Shown piece after piece: positions 1-8,187 of a stretch of DNA of 56,766 bases (its first letter is position 1; every line of letters begins with the position of its first letter). The position numbers and the translations under genes were made by a program. The notes beneath the pieces are model-generated. The model ran no database searches, was not told where the DNA came from, and saw nothing but the letters and a program-made list of their open reading frames with translations. This stretch comes from Candidatus Coatesiibacteriota bacterium (GTDB lineage: Bacteria > JAFGND01), in contig JAFGND010000047.1 of NCBI GenBank assembly GCA_016927185.1, forward strand, positions 1-56,766, given 5' to 3'.

Positions 1-344
1 GAGGAGAAAACATAACTATCTGTCTTATATTTCCATTTAAGAGTTCCATCTGAGCAGTTTATTGCATAAAGATAATTATCATGACTACCAACATAAACAA
101 CTCCATCTGAAACACAAGGTGAGGATCTAACATAATCACCTGTCTGATATCTCCATTTAAGATGCTCATCTGAGCAGTTTATTGCATAAAGATAATTATC
201 CTCACTTCCAACATAAACAATTCCATCTGAGACACAAGGAGAGGAGAAAACCCTATCACCTGTCTTATATTTCCATAACAAATCCCCAGGTGCTGAGAAA
301 AGGAAAGTGACTTGTAATATCATTATTAGAAGAAATACTTTCAT
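1..344 (-). CDS. Secreted PQQ-like beta-propeller protein, N-terminal part only
   Basis: Open frame running off the left edge of the window, so only about 114 N-terminal residues are visible. It starts at an ATG at 344 preceded by a GGAGG ribosome site 8 bases upstream. The first 17 or so residues are a hydrophobic signal peptide (MKVFLLIMILQVTFLFSA). Then come near-identical repeats of about 38 residues with the pattern LxWxYxTGD...SSPCVSDGxVYVGSxDNYLYAI, typical of PQQ-binding-like propeller blades in secreted proteins. The repeats are also visible as near-repeated DNA. It closely resembles the complete propeller gene at 48329. Secretion is a firm inference; ligand and role are unknown. Confidence 0.85.
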   Translation of the reverse strand, partial: MKVFLLIMILQVTFLFSAPGDLLWKYKTGDRVFSSPCVSDGIVYVGSEDNYLYAINCSDEHLKWRYQTGDYVRSSPCVSDGVVYVGSHDNYLYAINCSDGTLKWKYKTDSYVFS

Positions 345-413
345 AGATTAATCCTCCAAAATAATGTATCAATCATTACTAGTTAAGTAATTGCTTCATT
401 TTAAGCTCAAGTT

Positions 414-442
414 AATATTCTTTGCTCAGGTTTTAATGTCAA
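414..442 (-). promoter_or_regulatory. Candidate sigma70-type promoter for the propeller gene at 344
   Basis: On the minus strand TTGACA (442-437) is followed after 17 bases by AATATT (419-414), a perfect -35 box with a four-of-six -10 box. It would give a leader of about 60 bases before the ATG at 344. Seen by eye only. Confidence 0.4.
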
Positions 443-456
443 TCTCTTTCTCAGCT

Positions 457-497
457 GTTTTTAAAAACTCAAGGAATTATTCCTGATTTTTAAAAAC
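457..497. repeat. Nested AT-rich inverted repeats
   Basis: Two copies of the self-complementary 10-mer TTTTTAAAAA (458-467 and 487-496) flank the palindrome AGGAATTATTCCT (472-484), so the whole block can fold as one long hairpin. It lies in the 276-base gap between two divergent genes, upstream of both. It could be a regulatory site; there is no gene end beside it to make it a terminator. Confidence 0.45.
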
Positions 498-620
498 TGA
501 CATAAGAAGCTACACATTACTCAACATCTTAGCAAGTCATGATAAAAGATAATCATGTACATACCTTATTTCAGTATTATTCTCTTGACCAAAACAATGC
601 TTTTATAAAGTGAAATTTGC

Positions 621-1187
621 ATGAATAAGTTCTTGATGCTCTCCATATTAGTCATCTTCATTGTTTCAAGCTGTGCAAGAGTGAAGAATGACAAGAAGAA
701 TTTCAGTACTCCTGAAGGCAATCTTGCTGATATTGTAAAACTGGAGCTTCAGATTTTCAGGCTGCAAAGCGAGAACGATTCACTTAAAAACCTGTCCAGG
801 CAGAATGCTGCCATAATCCTGGTTGAGACAAGATATTATGAGAAAGTAGTTCAGGAAAACAACATAATGAAGGGCAAGAATGAATATTCTGACGAAAAGT
901 CGAGAAAGAACAAGAATTATATTGAATGCAAGGTTGACAGCAGGGGATATGTCTGGAAAATGATTGAATATGATGCAGCTGGAAAAATAAGGCAGGATAA
1001 ATATGGATTGAGGATTTTCATGTTCAATTATTCTGCTGATAACCTGATTGAAAAAATCCGTTTTAAATCTGAAGGCAAGATAAGCCATAAGTATATATAT
1101 GAATACAGGGATAACAAGAGAACAAGTACTGCATTGCTTGATGAAGAAGGAAACAAAATCCAGACAATCATTATAGATGAAGAATAG
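621..1187 (+). CDS. Putative lipoprotein of unknown function
   Basis: Encodes 188 residues. The N-terminus is a lipoprotein signal: a short basic start, a hydrophobic run, then the lipobox-like VSSC with the cysteine at about residue 18, so the mature protein is probably lipid-anchored. Residues 36-60 look like a short coiled coil. The C-terminal third (from about 100) has aromatic repeats such as YDAAGKIRQDKYG and YEYRDNKRTS, reminiscent of RHS/YD-type or MORN-like strands. No specific family recognised. There is no strong ribosome site; TTGACC at 585 is a weak -35 candidate. The gene is followed 30 bases later by the first radical SAM gene on the same strand. Confidence 0.7.
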   Translation: MNKFLMLSILVIFIVSSCARVKNDKKNFSTPEGNLADIVKLELQIFRLQSENDSLKNLSRQNAAIILVETRYYEKVVQENNIMKGKNEYSDEKSRKNKNYIECKVDSRGYVWKMIEYDAAGKIRQDKYGLRIFMFNYSADNLIEKIRFKSEGKISHKYIYEYRDNKRTSTALLDEEGNKIQTIIIDEE

Positions 1188-1217
1188 ATGCAGCAAATTT
1201 AAAATGAAAGAAGAATA

Positions 1218-2687
1218 ATGAAAGTAGCGTTCATAATACCATATTTTGATATAACAGCCTATGGAGTCAGGATGCTGTCATCATGCCTGATGGATGCAGG
1301 TCATGAAAGAAGAATGATTTTCCTCCCGATTGGTGAGGAAAGAGGAGGTTATGTATATCCCAAAGAAATTGCAGAGCTTTTGAAACCTCTGGTTGCAGGT
1401 TTCGACGTAATAGGTTTCAGCTTGATGACAAACCATTTCTCAAGGATTGCTGATCTTTCATCAAGGCTGAGAAAGGACAATAATGCCTTTTTCGTATGGG
1501 GAGGAGTTCATCCAACCATAGCACCAGAAACCTGTTTCCCTTATACTAATGCTGTTGCATATGGAGAAGCTGAATATACATTCCTTGAGTTGCTTGAAAG
1601 ACTTGAAAAGAATCTTCCGCTTGAAGATGTATCAGGCTTCTATATAAGCAATAATGGGGAATTCAGGAAAGGTCCATCTCCAAGGCTCATAGAAGATCTT
1701 GATTCACTGCCATTTCCTGATTACTCACTTCAGGATGACTGGGCATTATATGATAATGATTCAACTGAATTTGAAAAACTCTCTCTTGATAACATAAAGA
1801 AGTATTTCGATAAGATATATGTATCAAAGATAAAACCCGGAACAGCCTATCAGACAATGACAAGCAGGGGCTGTCCTTATGACTGTACTTATTGCTGCAA
1901 CTACGCATTCAAGAACAAAGTATATGGGGGCAAGTATCAGTTCCGCTCAAGGGATTTCTCAAGCGTTGTAAAAGAAATCCGGGAGATAATGGATAAGTTT
2001 TCATGGATTGAGTTTGTTGGAATCTCTGATGATGCATTTTTCATGAACAGCACTCCAAGAATGAAGGAATTCTCGGAGCTATGGAACAAGGAGATAAAAC
2101 TGAAGTTCTTCTGCCTTGGAAGCCCGGTTACTGTAACAAAGGAAAAGCTTGATTACCTTGTTGATGCTGGATTGATTGCATTGCAGATGGGTGTGCAGAC
2201 GGGATCAGAGAGAATAAATGAACTTTACAATCGCTCGAGAATTCACAGATCCAAAATAATTGAAACAGCTTATGTAATGAATGAATTCAAGGACAGGCTT
2301 CTTCCAACCTATGACATAATAATAAACAATCCATGGGAGAATCTTCAGGACAAGCTTGATACACTGTCTCTTTTCAGGGAACTGCCTAAACCATTCAGAC
2401 CTAATATATTCTCTCTTGTCCTTTTCCCTGGAACAAAGCTGCACAGCATGGCAAAGGAGGACAAATCCATTCCACTTGAGTTCTATGAATTCTATGTCGG
2501 AGGTTATGAACACAGACCACTTGATTATGTAAATTTTTTATGGGCATTGCATACAAGATTTCTTCCAGAAAAACTTCTTTCGCTTGTTTCCTCTTATCCT
2601 GTGGCATGGTTTTTCACGAGACCTGTTATAAGAAATATTTTTGCACTCTCTTATAATATCGGAAGAAAGATATTTGGATTGAAGTAG
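1218..2687 (+). CDS. B12-binding-domain radical SAM protein (first tandem copy)
   Basis: 489 residues. Residues 1-140 form a cobalamin-binding-like Rossmann domain (GGVHPTIAPE, then YGEAEYTFLELLERL), without an obvious DxHxxG cobalt-ligand motif. The radical SAM core follows, with its cluster motif CPYDCTYC near residue 219 (C-x3-C-x2-C) and typical late strands. The C-terminal 60 residues are hydrophobic and basic, suggesting membrane association. Such proteins usually methylate or rearrange unactivated carbons; the substrate cannot be read from sequence. The next gene, 10 bases downstream, is a close paralog, and a third copy lies at 8188. Neighbouring phosphatidylserine decarboxylase and glycosyltransferase genes make a lipid or envelope substrate plausible, but this is inference. 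Confidence 0.88.
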   Translation: MKVAFIIPYFDITAYGVRMLSSCLMDAGHERRMIFLPIGEERGGYVYPKEIAELLKPLVAGFDVIGFSLMTNHFSRIADLSSRLRKDNNAFFVWGGVHPTIAPETCFPYTNAVAYGEAEYTFLELLERLEKNLPLEDVSGFYISNNGEFRKGPSPRLIEDLDSLPFPDYSLQDDWALYDNDSTEFEKLSLDNIKKYFDKIYVSKIKPGTAYQTMTSRGCPYDCTYCCNYAFKNKVYGGKYQFRSRDFSSVVKEIREIMDKFSWIEFVGISDDAFFMNSTPRMKEFSELWNKEIKLKFFCLGSPVTVTKEKLDYLVDAGLIALQMGVQTGSERINELYNRSRIHRSKIIETAYVMNEFKDRLLPTYDIIINNPWENLQDKLDTLSLFRELPKPFRPNIFSLVLFPGTKLHSMAKEDKSIPLEFYEFYVGGYEHRPLDYVNFLWALHTRFLPEKLLSLVSSYPVAWFFTRPVIRNIFALSYNIGRKIFGLK

Positions 2688-2697
2688 TTCCATTTAA

Positions 2698-4167
2698 ATG
2701 AAAATTGCATTCATAATTCCCTATCTTGATATAACTGCATATGGCGTCAGGATGCTGTCATCATGCATGATGAAGGCAGGTCATCAGAGAAGGCTTATAT
2801 TTCTGCCATTTGGTGATGAGCTTGGCAATTATGAATATCCAGAACACATTTCAGAAATAATCCTGCCATTGATAAAGGACTATGATATTACTGGCTTCAG
2901 CTTGATGACAAATCATTACACAAGAATGACTAAACTTGCAAAAGAGCTAAGGGGTGGAACAAGCTCTTTCTTTGTTTTTGGTGGCATACATCCTACAGTT
3001 GATCCATCAAGCTGTTTCCCATATGCTGATGCAGTTGCAGTAGGGGAAGCCGAGAACAGCTTCCTGGAGCTTATTTCAAGAATGCAGCATGCTGAAGATT
3101 TCATGAACATCGCAGGTTTTCATTTTCTTTCCAGTGGCAGCATAAGGGAAAATCCCGCTCCTGAGCTGATTGAAAAACTTGATGAGCTGCCAGATGCTGA
3201 TTATTCACTGGCTGATGACTGGATAATAGAGGGAGATAAGGAAGAAAACGCTATTCAGATAACAGAATTTAATTTCAAGAAATTCCTGGATAAAGGTTAT
3301 ATTTCCAGGATAAAACCGGGAACGGCTTATCAGACAATGACAAGCAGGGGCTGTCCCCATACATGCTCATATTGCTGTAATGATGCATTCAAGAACAATA
3401 TCTATAAGGGACAGAAATACTTGAGAACAAGAAGCCTGAAGCTGGTTATTGATGAGCTGAAAAGTATCAGGCAGAGATTCCCTTTCATAGAAGTGATTGG
3501 CCTTTCAGATGATTCTTTCTTTATAAATTCATTCGAGAAGCTTGAGGAATTTTCAAAATTATACAAAAAAGAAATAAATCTGCCATTCTTCTGTCTGGGA
3601 AGCCCTTTGACAATTACAGAAGAGAAAATGGAGGTTTTGGTAGATGCAGGATTACTCGGGCTTCAGATGGGAATACAAACGGGATCCGACAGGATAAACG
3701 AGCTTTATTTCAGAAAAATATCGAGAGATAAAGTGCTGCATGCAGCTGAAATAATAAACAAGTACAAAGACAGGATAAAACCACCTGCATATGATTTCAT
3801 TATAAACAACCCATGGGAGACATTGAAAGACAGGCTTGAGAGTCTAAGGCTTGTCAGGGAATTGCCAAAACCATTTCATCCTCAGGTTTTCTCGCTTGTG
3901 CTTTTCCCAGGAACAAAGCTGTATGAAAAAGCCAAAACAGACAGCAATATTTCAAAGGATTTCCTGGAGTATTACAAGACAGGATATGAATGGAGATCCC
4001 TTGATTACATCAATTTCCTTTGGGCATTGCATGTAAGACATTTGCCTTTATCGCTGCTTTCAATACTGTCATTATATACTGTTGCCTTTTTCTTCAGCCT
4101 GCCTGTCATAAGGAGTTTGTTTGCCTTCTTCTACTGGATTGGAAGGAAGCTCTTCGGAATAAAGTAA
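2698..4167 (+). CDS. B12-binding-domain radical SAM protein (second tandem copy)
   Basis: 489 residues, the same length as the gene before it and alignable end to end, clearly a tandem duplicate. It has the cobalamin-type N-terminal domain (GGIHPTVDPS, VGEAENSFLELI) and the radical SAM motif CPHTCSYC near residue 219. The sequence just before the motif (TAYQTMTSRGCP) is identical in both copies and nearly identical in DNA. The hydrophobic C-terminal tail ends in IGRKLFGIK, like its partner. The start lies only 10 bases after the previous stop without a clear ribosome site, so translational coupling is likely. Its last 96 bases overlap the convergent gene 4072-4713. Confidence 0.88.
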   Translation: MKIAFIIPYLDITAYGVRMLSSCMMKAGHQRRLIFLPFGDELGNYEYPEHISEIILPLIKDYDITGFSLMTNHYTRMTKLAKELRGGTSSFFVFGGIHPTVDPSSCFPYADAVAVGEAENSFLELISRMQHAEDFMNIAGFHFLSSGSIRENPAPELIEKLDELPDADYSLADDWIIEGDKEENAIQITEFNFKKFLDKGYISRIKPGTAYQTMTSRGCPHTCSYCCNDAFKNNIYKGQKYLRTRSLKLVIDELKSIRQRFPFIEVIGLSDDSFFINSFEKLEEFSKLYKKEINLPFFCLGSPLTITEEKMEVLVDAGLLGLQMGIQTGSDRINELYFRKISRDKVLHAAEIINKYKDRIKPPAYDFIINNPWETLKDRLESLRLVRELPKPFHPQVFSLVLFPGTKLYEKAKTDSNISKDFLEYYKTGYEWRSLDYINFLWALHVRHLPLSLLSILSLYTVAFFFSLPVIRSLFAFFYWIGRKLFGIK

Positions 4168-4713
4168 TGCACCTTTTCTCCATGCCTGATTCATTGAAAA
4201 TGTAAACAGTACAAAAAAAGCAATATTACCTGTGAAACCAGAAAACAGGTCATAGTCAAGATAAGGGATGTTCCAGAGCAATCCGGGAATTGTGAAAACT
4301 GATATAATAAATGAGAATATCCATATCCCGAAATATCTCCTGTTCCATGAAGTCGCATCCAGAGTTTTTACCTTGCCATCCATCAATCTGAATAAAAAGT
4401 CACAAGTTATGCAGATCAGCAATGGTACTGTATAAGCGAAAGATATCTTTCCAAGCCTTGAAATAAGCTCTTCATGGAACTGCAGTTCAGTTTTGCCGAG
4501 AAGCAGCATTTTTATAATTATATATAAGATCCACAAGGGGATAAGTGGTATCAGAAGCTTCTTCCATTCAAGATAAGGTATTGATCGTATGCTAAAAAAT
4601 ATCCTCTCCTTGAATTTCATCTTTTTTCTCGGCATTATCTGGGTTTTCCTGGAAGAAAGGGGTTTCTCAAGAAAGGATTTTGCTTCTTTTTTTGTGAATT
4701 TCAAATGCTTCAT
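4072..4713 (-). CDS. Four-helix membrane protein of unknown function
   Basis: 213 residues. A basic N-terminal region of about 45 residues precedes four predicted membrane segments (LLIPLIPLWILYIIIK; AYTVPLLICITCDFLF; GIWIFSFIISVFTIPGLL; NIAFFVLFTF). The hydrophilic C-terminal tail is encoded opposite the last 96 bases of the radical SAM gene, an unusually long convergent overlap. The start is directly after the phosphatidylserine decarboxylase stop, so the two form an operon. This supports a membrane-related role, but I recognise no family. The tail beyond the last helix could be a read-through artefact of a lost stop. Confidence 0.65.
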   Translation of the reverse strand: MKHLKFTKKEAKSFLEKPLSSRKTQIMPRKKMKFKERIFFSIRSIPYLEWKKLLIPLIPLWILYIIIKMLLLGKTELQFHEELISRLGKISFAYTVPLLICITCDFLFRLMDGKVKTLDATSWNRRYFGIWIFSFIISVFTIPGLLWNIPYLDYDLFSGFTGNIAFFVLFTFSMNQAWRKGALLYSEELPSNPVEEGKQTPYDRQAEEKGNSI

Positions 4714-4714
4714 G

Positions 4715-5536
4715 CTATTTCCATAAAGCTATGACTTTTCCAACCTTCACTTTGTCATCTTTGTTAATTATGGATTGTATTTTACCTTCCTCAAAAAGAA
4801 GGATGATAGTTGAACCAATATTGAATTTTCCAAGCAAATCTCCCTTTTTCAGGAAAACAGGTGGAGAATAGATCCTGTCAATAATTCCATTTTCCCTGTT
4901 GGTTACAAGATCTCTGTCATATTCGACAGTTATTGAACCAACATTTGCAGCTCCCACTTTTACATAAGCACATATTCCGTTTTGGCTTCTCATATAAGTT
5001 ACAAGTCTTTCGTTTACTGAAAAAAGCTTTCGTACGTATTTAATACCGATTGAATTGACTGGATACAGCTTCCCTGGAATTGCCTTTGCCTTGAATATTT
5101 CACAATCGAATGGTGTATGAAATCTGTGATAATCTCCTGGAGAAAGATATACTGCAATGAAATCCCCGTTTTCAAACAACTTTGCATCTTCCTTGCTTCC
5201 TAGAAGCTCTTCCACTGTTGTCTGCATACCCTTTACGCTGAACAAGGTGAAATTTCTGACTTGCCCCGTGTCTATTATCTTGCCATCTGCAGGAGAAATG
5301 ATATTATGAGGAGATTGATCAATGAAACGATCTTTCTCCCTGATTTTCCTTGTAAAGAAATCATTGAATGTACTAAAGCCTTCTTCAGGAATACAAGCTT
5401 CTTCCATATTAACCTTGTAAATGTTTGTGAACAAACTTATCAACGGTTGAAGCAAGCAACCCTTTACTCTTAGTGAAGCAAGTTTGCCTGCAATCCTGCT
5501 TATCTCCCTTCCTGAAATCCAGTCCAGTATAAACAT
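4715..5536 (-). CDS. psd: Phosphatidylserine decarboxylase
   Basis: 273 residues. The enzyme converts phosphatidylserine to phosphatidylethanolamine at the membrane. Family marks seen: FNDFFTRK (58-64), SPADG with the conserved Asp (81-85), DYHRFHTP with paired histidines (136-142), and IGST at 240-243, the LGST-type self-cleavage site where the Ser becomes the pyruvoyl group. Length fits the full-size bacterial proenzyme class. The start ATG at 5536 has a GAGGAG-type ribosome site. A membrane protein gene follows directly in the same direction, and a transglutaminase-like gene starts divergently 17 bases away. Confidence 0.93.
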   Translation of the reverse strand: MFILDWISGREISRIAGKLASLRVKGCLLQPLISLFTNIYKVNMEEACIPEEGFSTFNDFFTRKIREKDRFIDQSPHNIISPADGKIIDTGQVRNFTLFSVKGMQTTVEELLGSKEDAKLFENGDFIAVYLSPGDYHRFHTPFDCEIFKAKAIPGKLYPVNSIGIKYVRKLFSVNERLVTYMRSQNGICAYVKVGAANVGSITVEYDRDLVTNRENGIIDRIYSPPVFLKKGDLLGKFNIGSTIILLFEEGKIQSIINKDDKVKVGKVIALWK

Positions 5537-5553
5537 ATTCTCCTCATAATAAA

Positions 5554-6381
5554 ATGGTTGATAAAAATCACCTTGTTACAGAAATCAGCTGCATGTTAAG
5601 GCGAATTGCAAGCTCAATACTGTTTGTCTTTTTGCTGTTCTTTCTGATCAAGGAAGCAAATCTGTACTACAAGAACAGACAGAAAATAAATGAATTCTTG
5701 CAAGGACTTTATTTGAAAAATGAGAAAACAAGAACTGATACAACTCTTGCTGTTTTCAGGTATGTCTATAATAATATACAGATTGCTGAAAGGAAGAGAA
5801 GCGGTTTCCTGCGTAGTGATGCAATTTATATTATTGAAAATGGGGGCATTTGTGGTGATTTCGCAAGGTTATTCATATTGATCCTGCATGAACTTGAAAT
5901 TCCTGCAAGAAGAATAAACATAACTGATTTCGATTATCCAGAAAACAGCAAAATAAGGAAGGAAAATCTTGGTCATGTCAGCACAGAAGTCATGATAAAG
6001 GAAAATAAATGGCTTGTCTTTGATACACACCAGAGAGTTTTTTTCAAAAATGAGAATGGTGAATTTCTTGGGAGGGAATCTCTTCATTCACTGGATGCAA
6101 TGAAGAAATATATTGTTAGAGATTCCAGGTACAATCCGGATTTTGTCTATTCATACAGAAACAGTGAGCTTTTTAACTGGAACAAGTTTTTCCTTTTAAA
6201 GTTTGCAGAAAAGATATTGACAGCGATATCAGGCAGGAAGACAGTCGAGAATATTCCAACTCCATATTTATTCGAAAACACTCATCTTCTAATGGTGTTT
6301 GTTTTCTCTGTCCTCATCTTGTTTGAAATCCTTGTAACGGTTTTAATTGAATACAGACTCATGAGGAAGAAGAGTCATTAA
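5554..6381 (+). CDS. Membrane-anchored transglutaminase-like protein
   Basis: 275 residues. A membrane helix lies at 21-38 and a second at about 248-268, with a transglutaminase-like core between them. The catalytic triad is visible: Cys100 in GGICGDFA, His141 in GHVSTEV, and Asp157 in VFDTHQ. In this superfamily such proteins act as peptidases or cross-linkers; the substrate is unknown. The first ATG sits 17 bases from the divergent psd start. A second in-frame ATG at 5593 (MLRRIASS) would leave room for a divergent promoter and still contain the first helix, so it may be the true start. The 3' end overlaps the convergent glycosyltransferase by 23 bases. Confidence 0.8.
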   Translation: MVDKNHLVTEISCMLRRIASSILFVFLLFFLIKEANLYYKNRQKINEFLQGLYLKNEKTRTDTTLAVFRYVYNNIQIAERKRSGFLRSDAIYIIENGGICGDFARLFILILHELEIPARRINITDFDYPENSKIRKENLGHVSTEVMIKENKWLVFDTHQRVFFKNENGEFLGRESLHSLDAMKKYIVRDSRYNPDFVYSYRNSELFNWNKFFLLKFAEKILTAISGRKTVENIPTPYLFENTHLLMVFVFSVLILFEILVTVLIEYRLMRKKSH

Positions 6382-7546
6382 AGACTGGATTTTCGAAGGA
6401 ATGTTTTCCCTCCATAATCCTTTCCTCGAATATGGGAAATACTGACTCTATGCTGTATTTCTTTACCCATTCAAGACCGTGCGCTGATAATTCCTTTTGC
6501 TTGTTTTCATCATAAAGCAGATTCAAGCATAAATTGTGAAATCTATCTATATCTTCCGGCGGGATAATGAATTCCTGCTGCATTGTGGAAGTATACTCTA
6601 ATATGCTTCCTCCACCAGTTGTTGCTACGAATGGTGTTCCCATTGCCATGCTTTCAAGAAGAACCCTCGAGAAACCTTCAAACTTGCTTGGCATTATGAA
6701 AAGATCTGCAGCCAGGTAGTATTTCTGTATCACTTCATTTGGTACAAAACCTTTCCAGCTGACCTTGTCCCAGAGTCCGTATTTATCAAGACCATTCTTG
6801 AAGTATTCAGTCAGATCCTTCTCCGCATCCCATAATCCACCTGCTACAAGAAAATGCAAATCATCTCTGGCAAGCGTCATTTTATGAAATATGTCAGGTA
6901 AATATCCTGCACCTTTTCCTGAAGACAAAGTATGAACGAAAAGCACAATCTTCTTGTTAAGAGGGAGTTCTAGCTCTTTCCTGATTTCTTCCTTGCTGTA
7001 CTTGTTGGGATCAAATCTGTTTAGACTTATCCAGTTTGGAACCACAACAACCTTGCTTAAATCGAATTCACCGAAATCCTCATATAATTTTGCCACGAAA
7101 TTTGAACCTGTAACAATATATTGAATCTTGTTAAGTGTCTGCTTGAGTTTTTCCTGCATCTCGATACTTGCCTTGCTTTCCTTGTGCATCTTTTTTACAC
7201 ACATGCAATGCCACAAATAGGTTCTTCCTCCAAGTATCCTGGTTATGAAACTAGCTATCAAAGCAGTTCTGTAAGCATAATGGCTGTAAAATACCTTGTA
7301 TCCCTTAATTCTCAGATACAGAATTATCAAGAATATCTCAATTCTTGAAAGGATCTTTTTCCTGAATTTTGCAAGATAATACTGATATGATGAATGTTCA
7401 TGCTCTAAGGGATCTCCTGTCTCTGCAATAACGAAAAGCTTTGCTTTCCTTGAAAGTACATCGAAAAAATCGAGCAAATGCTGATAGTGTTTGGAAGTCT
7501 TTGCCTTGTACTCAGGCATGATATAGCATATTTTTCTTGTTGTCAT
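6359..7546 (-). CDS. Glycosyltransferase family 4 (GT-B fold)
   Basis: 395 residues. The C-terminal half carries the family hallmark: FEGFSRVLLESMAMGTPFV, an EX7E-like nucleotide-sugar site, followed by GGG and an acidic stretch. An earlier block VVVPNWISLNRFDP and the segment KKIVLFVHTLSSGKGAGYLPDIF are the usual linker and donor-domain start. It should transfer a sugar from an activated donor to a cell-surface lipid or polysaccharide. No gene cluster for one polymer is visible around it, so the product is unknown. The start at 7546 has only a weak GAG upstream. Confidence 0.88.
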   Translation of the reverse strand: MTTRKICYIMPEYKAKTSKHYQHLLDFFDVLSRKAKLFVIAETGDPLEHEHSSYQYYLAKFRKKILSRIEIFLIILYLRIKGYKVFYSHYAYRTALIASFITRILGGRTYLWHCMCVKKMHKESKASIEMQEKLKQTLNKIQYIVTGSNFVAKLYEDFGEFDLSKVVVVPNWISLNRFDPNKYSKEEIRKELELPLNKKIVLFVHTLSSGKGAGYLPDIFHKMTLARDDLHFLVAGGLWDAEKDLTEYFKNGLDKYGLWDKVSWKGFVPNEVIQKYYLAADLFIMPSKFEGFSRVLLESMAMGTPFVATTGGGSILEYTSTMQQEFIIPPEDIDRFHNLCLNLLYDENKQKELSAHGLEWVKKYSIESVFPIFEERIMEGKHSFENPVFNDSSSS

Positions 7547-7606
7547 AGCTCAAGCATAGACCTTTTCAGTCTTCTTTTGTGTCAATAGTTTTTTCATGGA
7601 AAGGGC

Positions 7607-8164
7607 TTACTTGCCTTTTTCCCTTTCTACCATCTTGATGCAATTAACTGAACAGACAATTCTGCAATTACCACATCCATAACATCTGGAAGAATCTATC
7701 TGCAGACGGTCCTGCTTGAATGTCCTTGCCTTGAAAAAGCATGCATCAACACATAAACAGCAATTAGTACATCTCGACAAATCCGTTTTCTCTATATATC
7801 TTCCCTTGTCACTTATCTCATTCTCGTCATTGAAATAACTACAGCAATCATCACAGCAGAAACAGATTCCTGCAATTATGTTCCTGTTTTCAGGATCCCT
7901 GAATGGACGCGTAACAAGGAGTTTCTCTCTTGCTTCAAGTATTAGCTTGTTTGCGAAATCCCTGTCTACTTCATGCTGATTGGAACCACTTCCGCTGTTG
8001 TTCTCCACAAGACTGAGACAGACATCCATTCTTGATCTTTCACAATTTCCCTTGTTTTCCCTGCATCCGCAATTGGAGACAAGAAAGACATTACTCTCAT
8101 CTATCAATTTCTGGGCTTCTTCATGCGTGCACACATAATGCATATTGAAATTATTATCAGTCAT
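7607..8164 (-). CDS. Cysteine-rich N-terminal domain fused to a two-[4Fe-4S] ferredoxin
   Basis: 185 residues. Residues 27-50 have a cysteine cluster (NCGCRENKGNC, then DVCLS), residues about 98-108 the dense run CFCCDDCC, and the C-terminus two ferredoxin motifs (CTNCCLCVDAC and CYGCGNCRIVC). The N-terminal pattern is known from anaerobic 4Fe-4S proteins with a GNC-type cysteine domain. It probably passes electrons to a partner enzyme. It lies directly downstream of the third B12 radical SAM gene, 23 bases away on the same strand, so it is a candidate reductant for that enzyme. The ribosome site is GGGA before ATG 8164. Confidence 0.8.
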   Translation of the reverse strand: MTDNNFNMHYVCTHEEAQKLIDESNVFLVSNCGCRENKGNCERSRMDVCLSLVENNSGSGSNQHEVDRDFANKLILEAREKLLVTRPFRDPENRNIIAGICFCCDDCCSYFNDENEISDKGRYIEKTDLSRCTNCCLCVDACFFKARTFKQDRLQIDSSRCYGCGNCRIVCSVNCIKMVEREKGK

Positions 8165-8187
8165 TTCAATCCCTTTTTATGAGTATT

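Noticed and set aside
1-344. CRISPR-like or tandem DNA repeat
   Set aside because: The repeats are coding propeller blades in one open frame.
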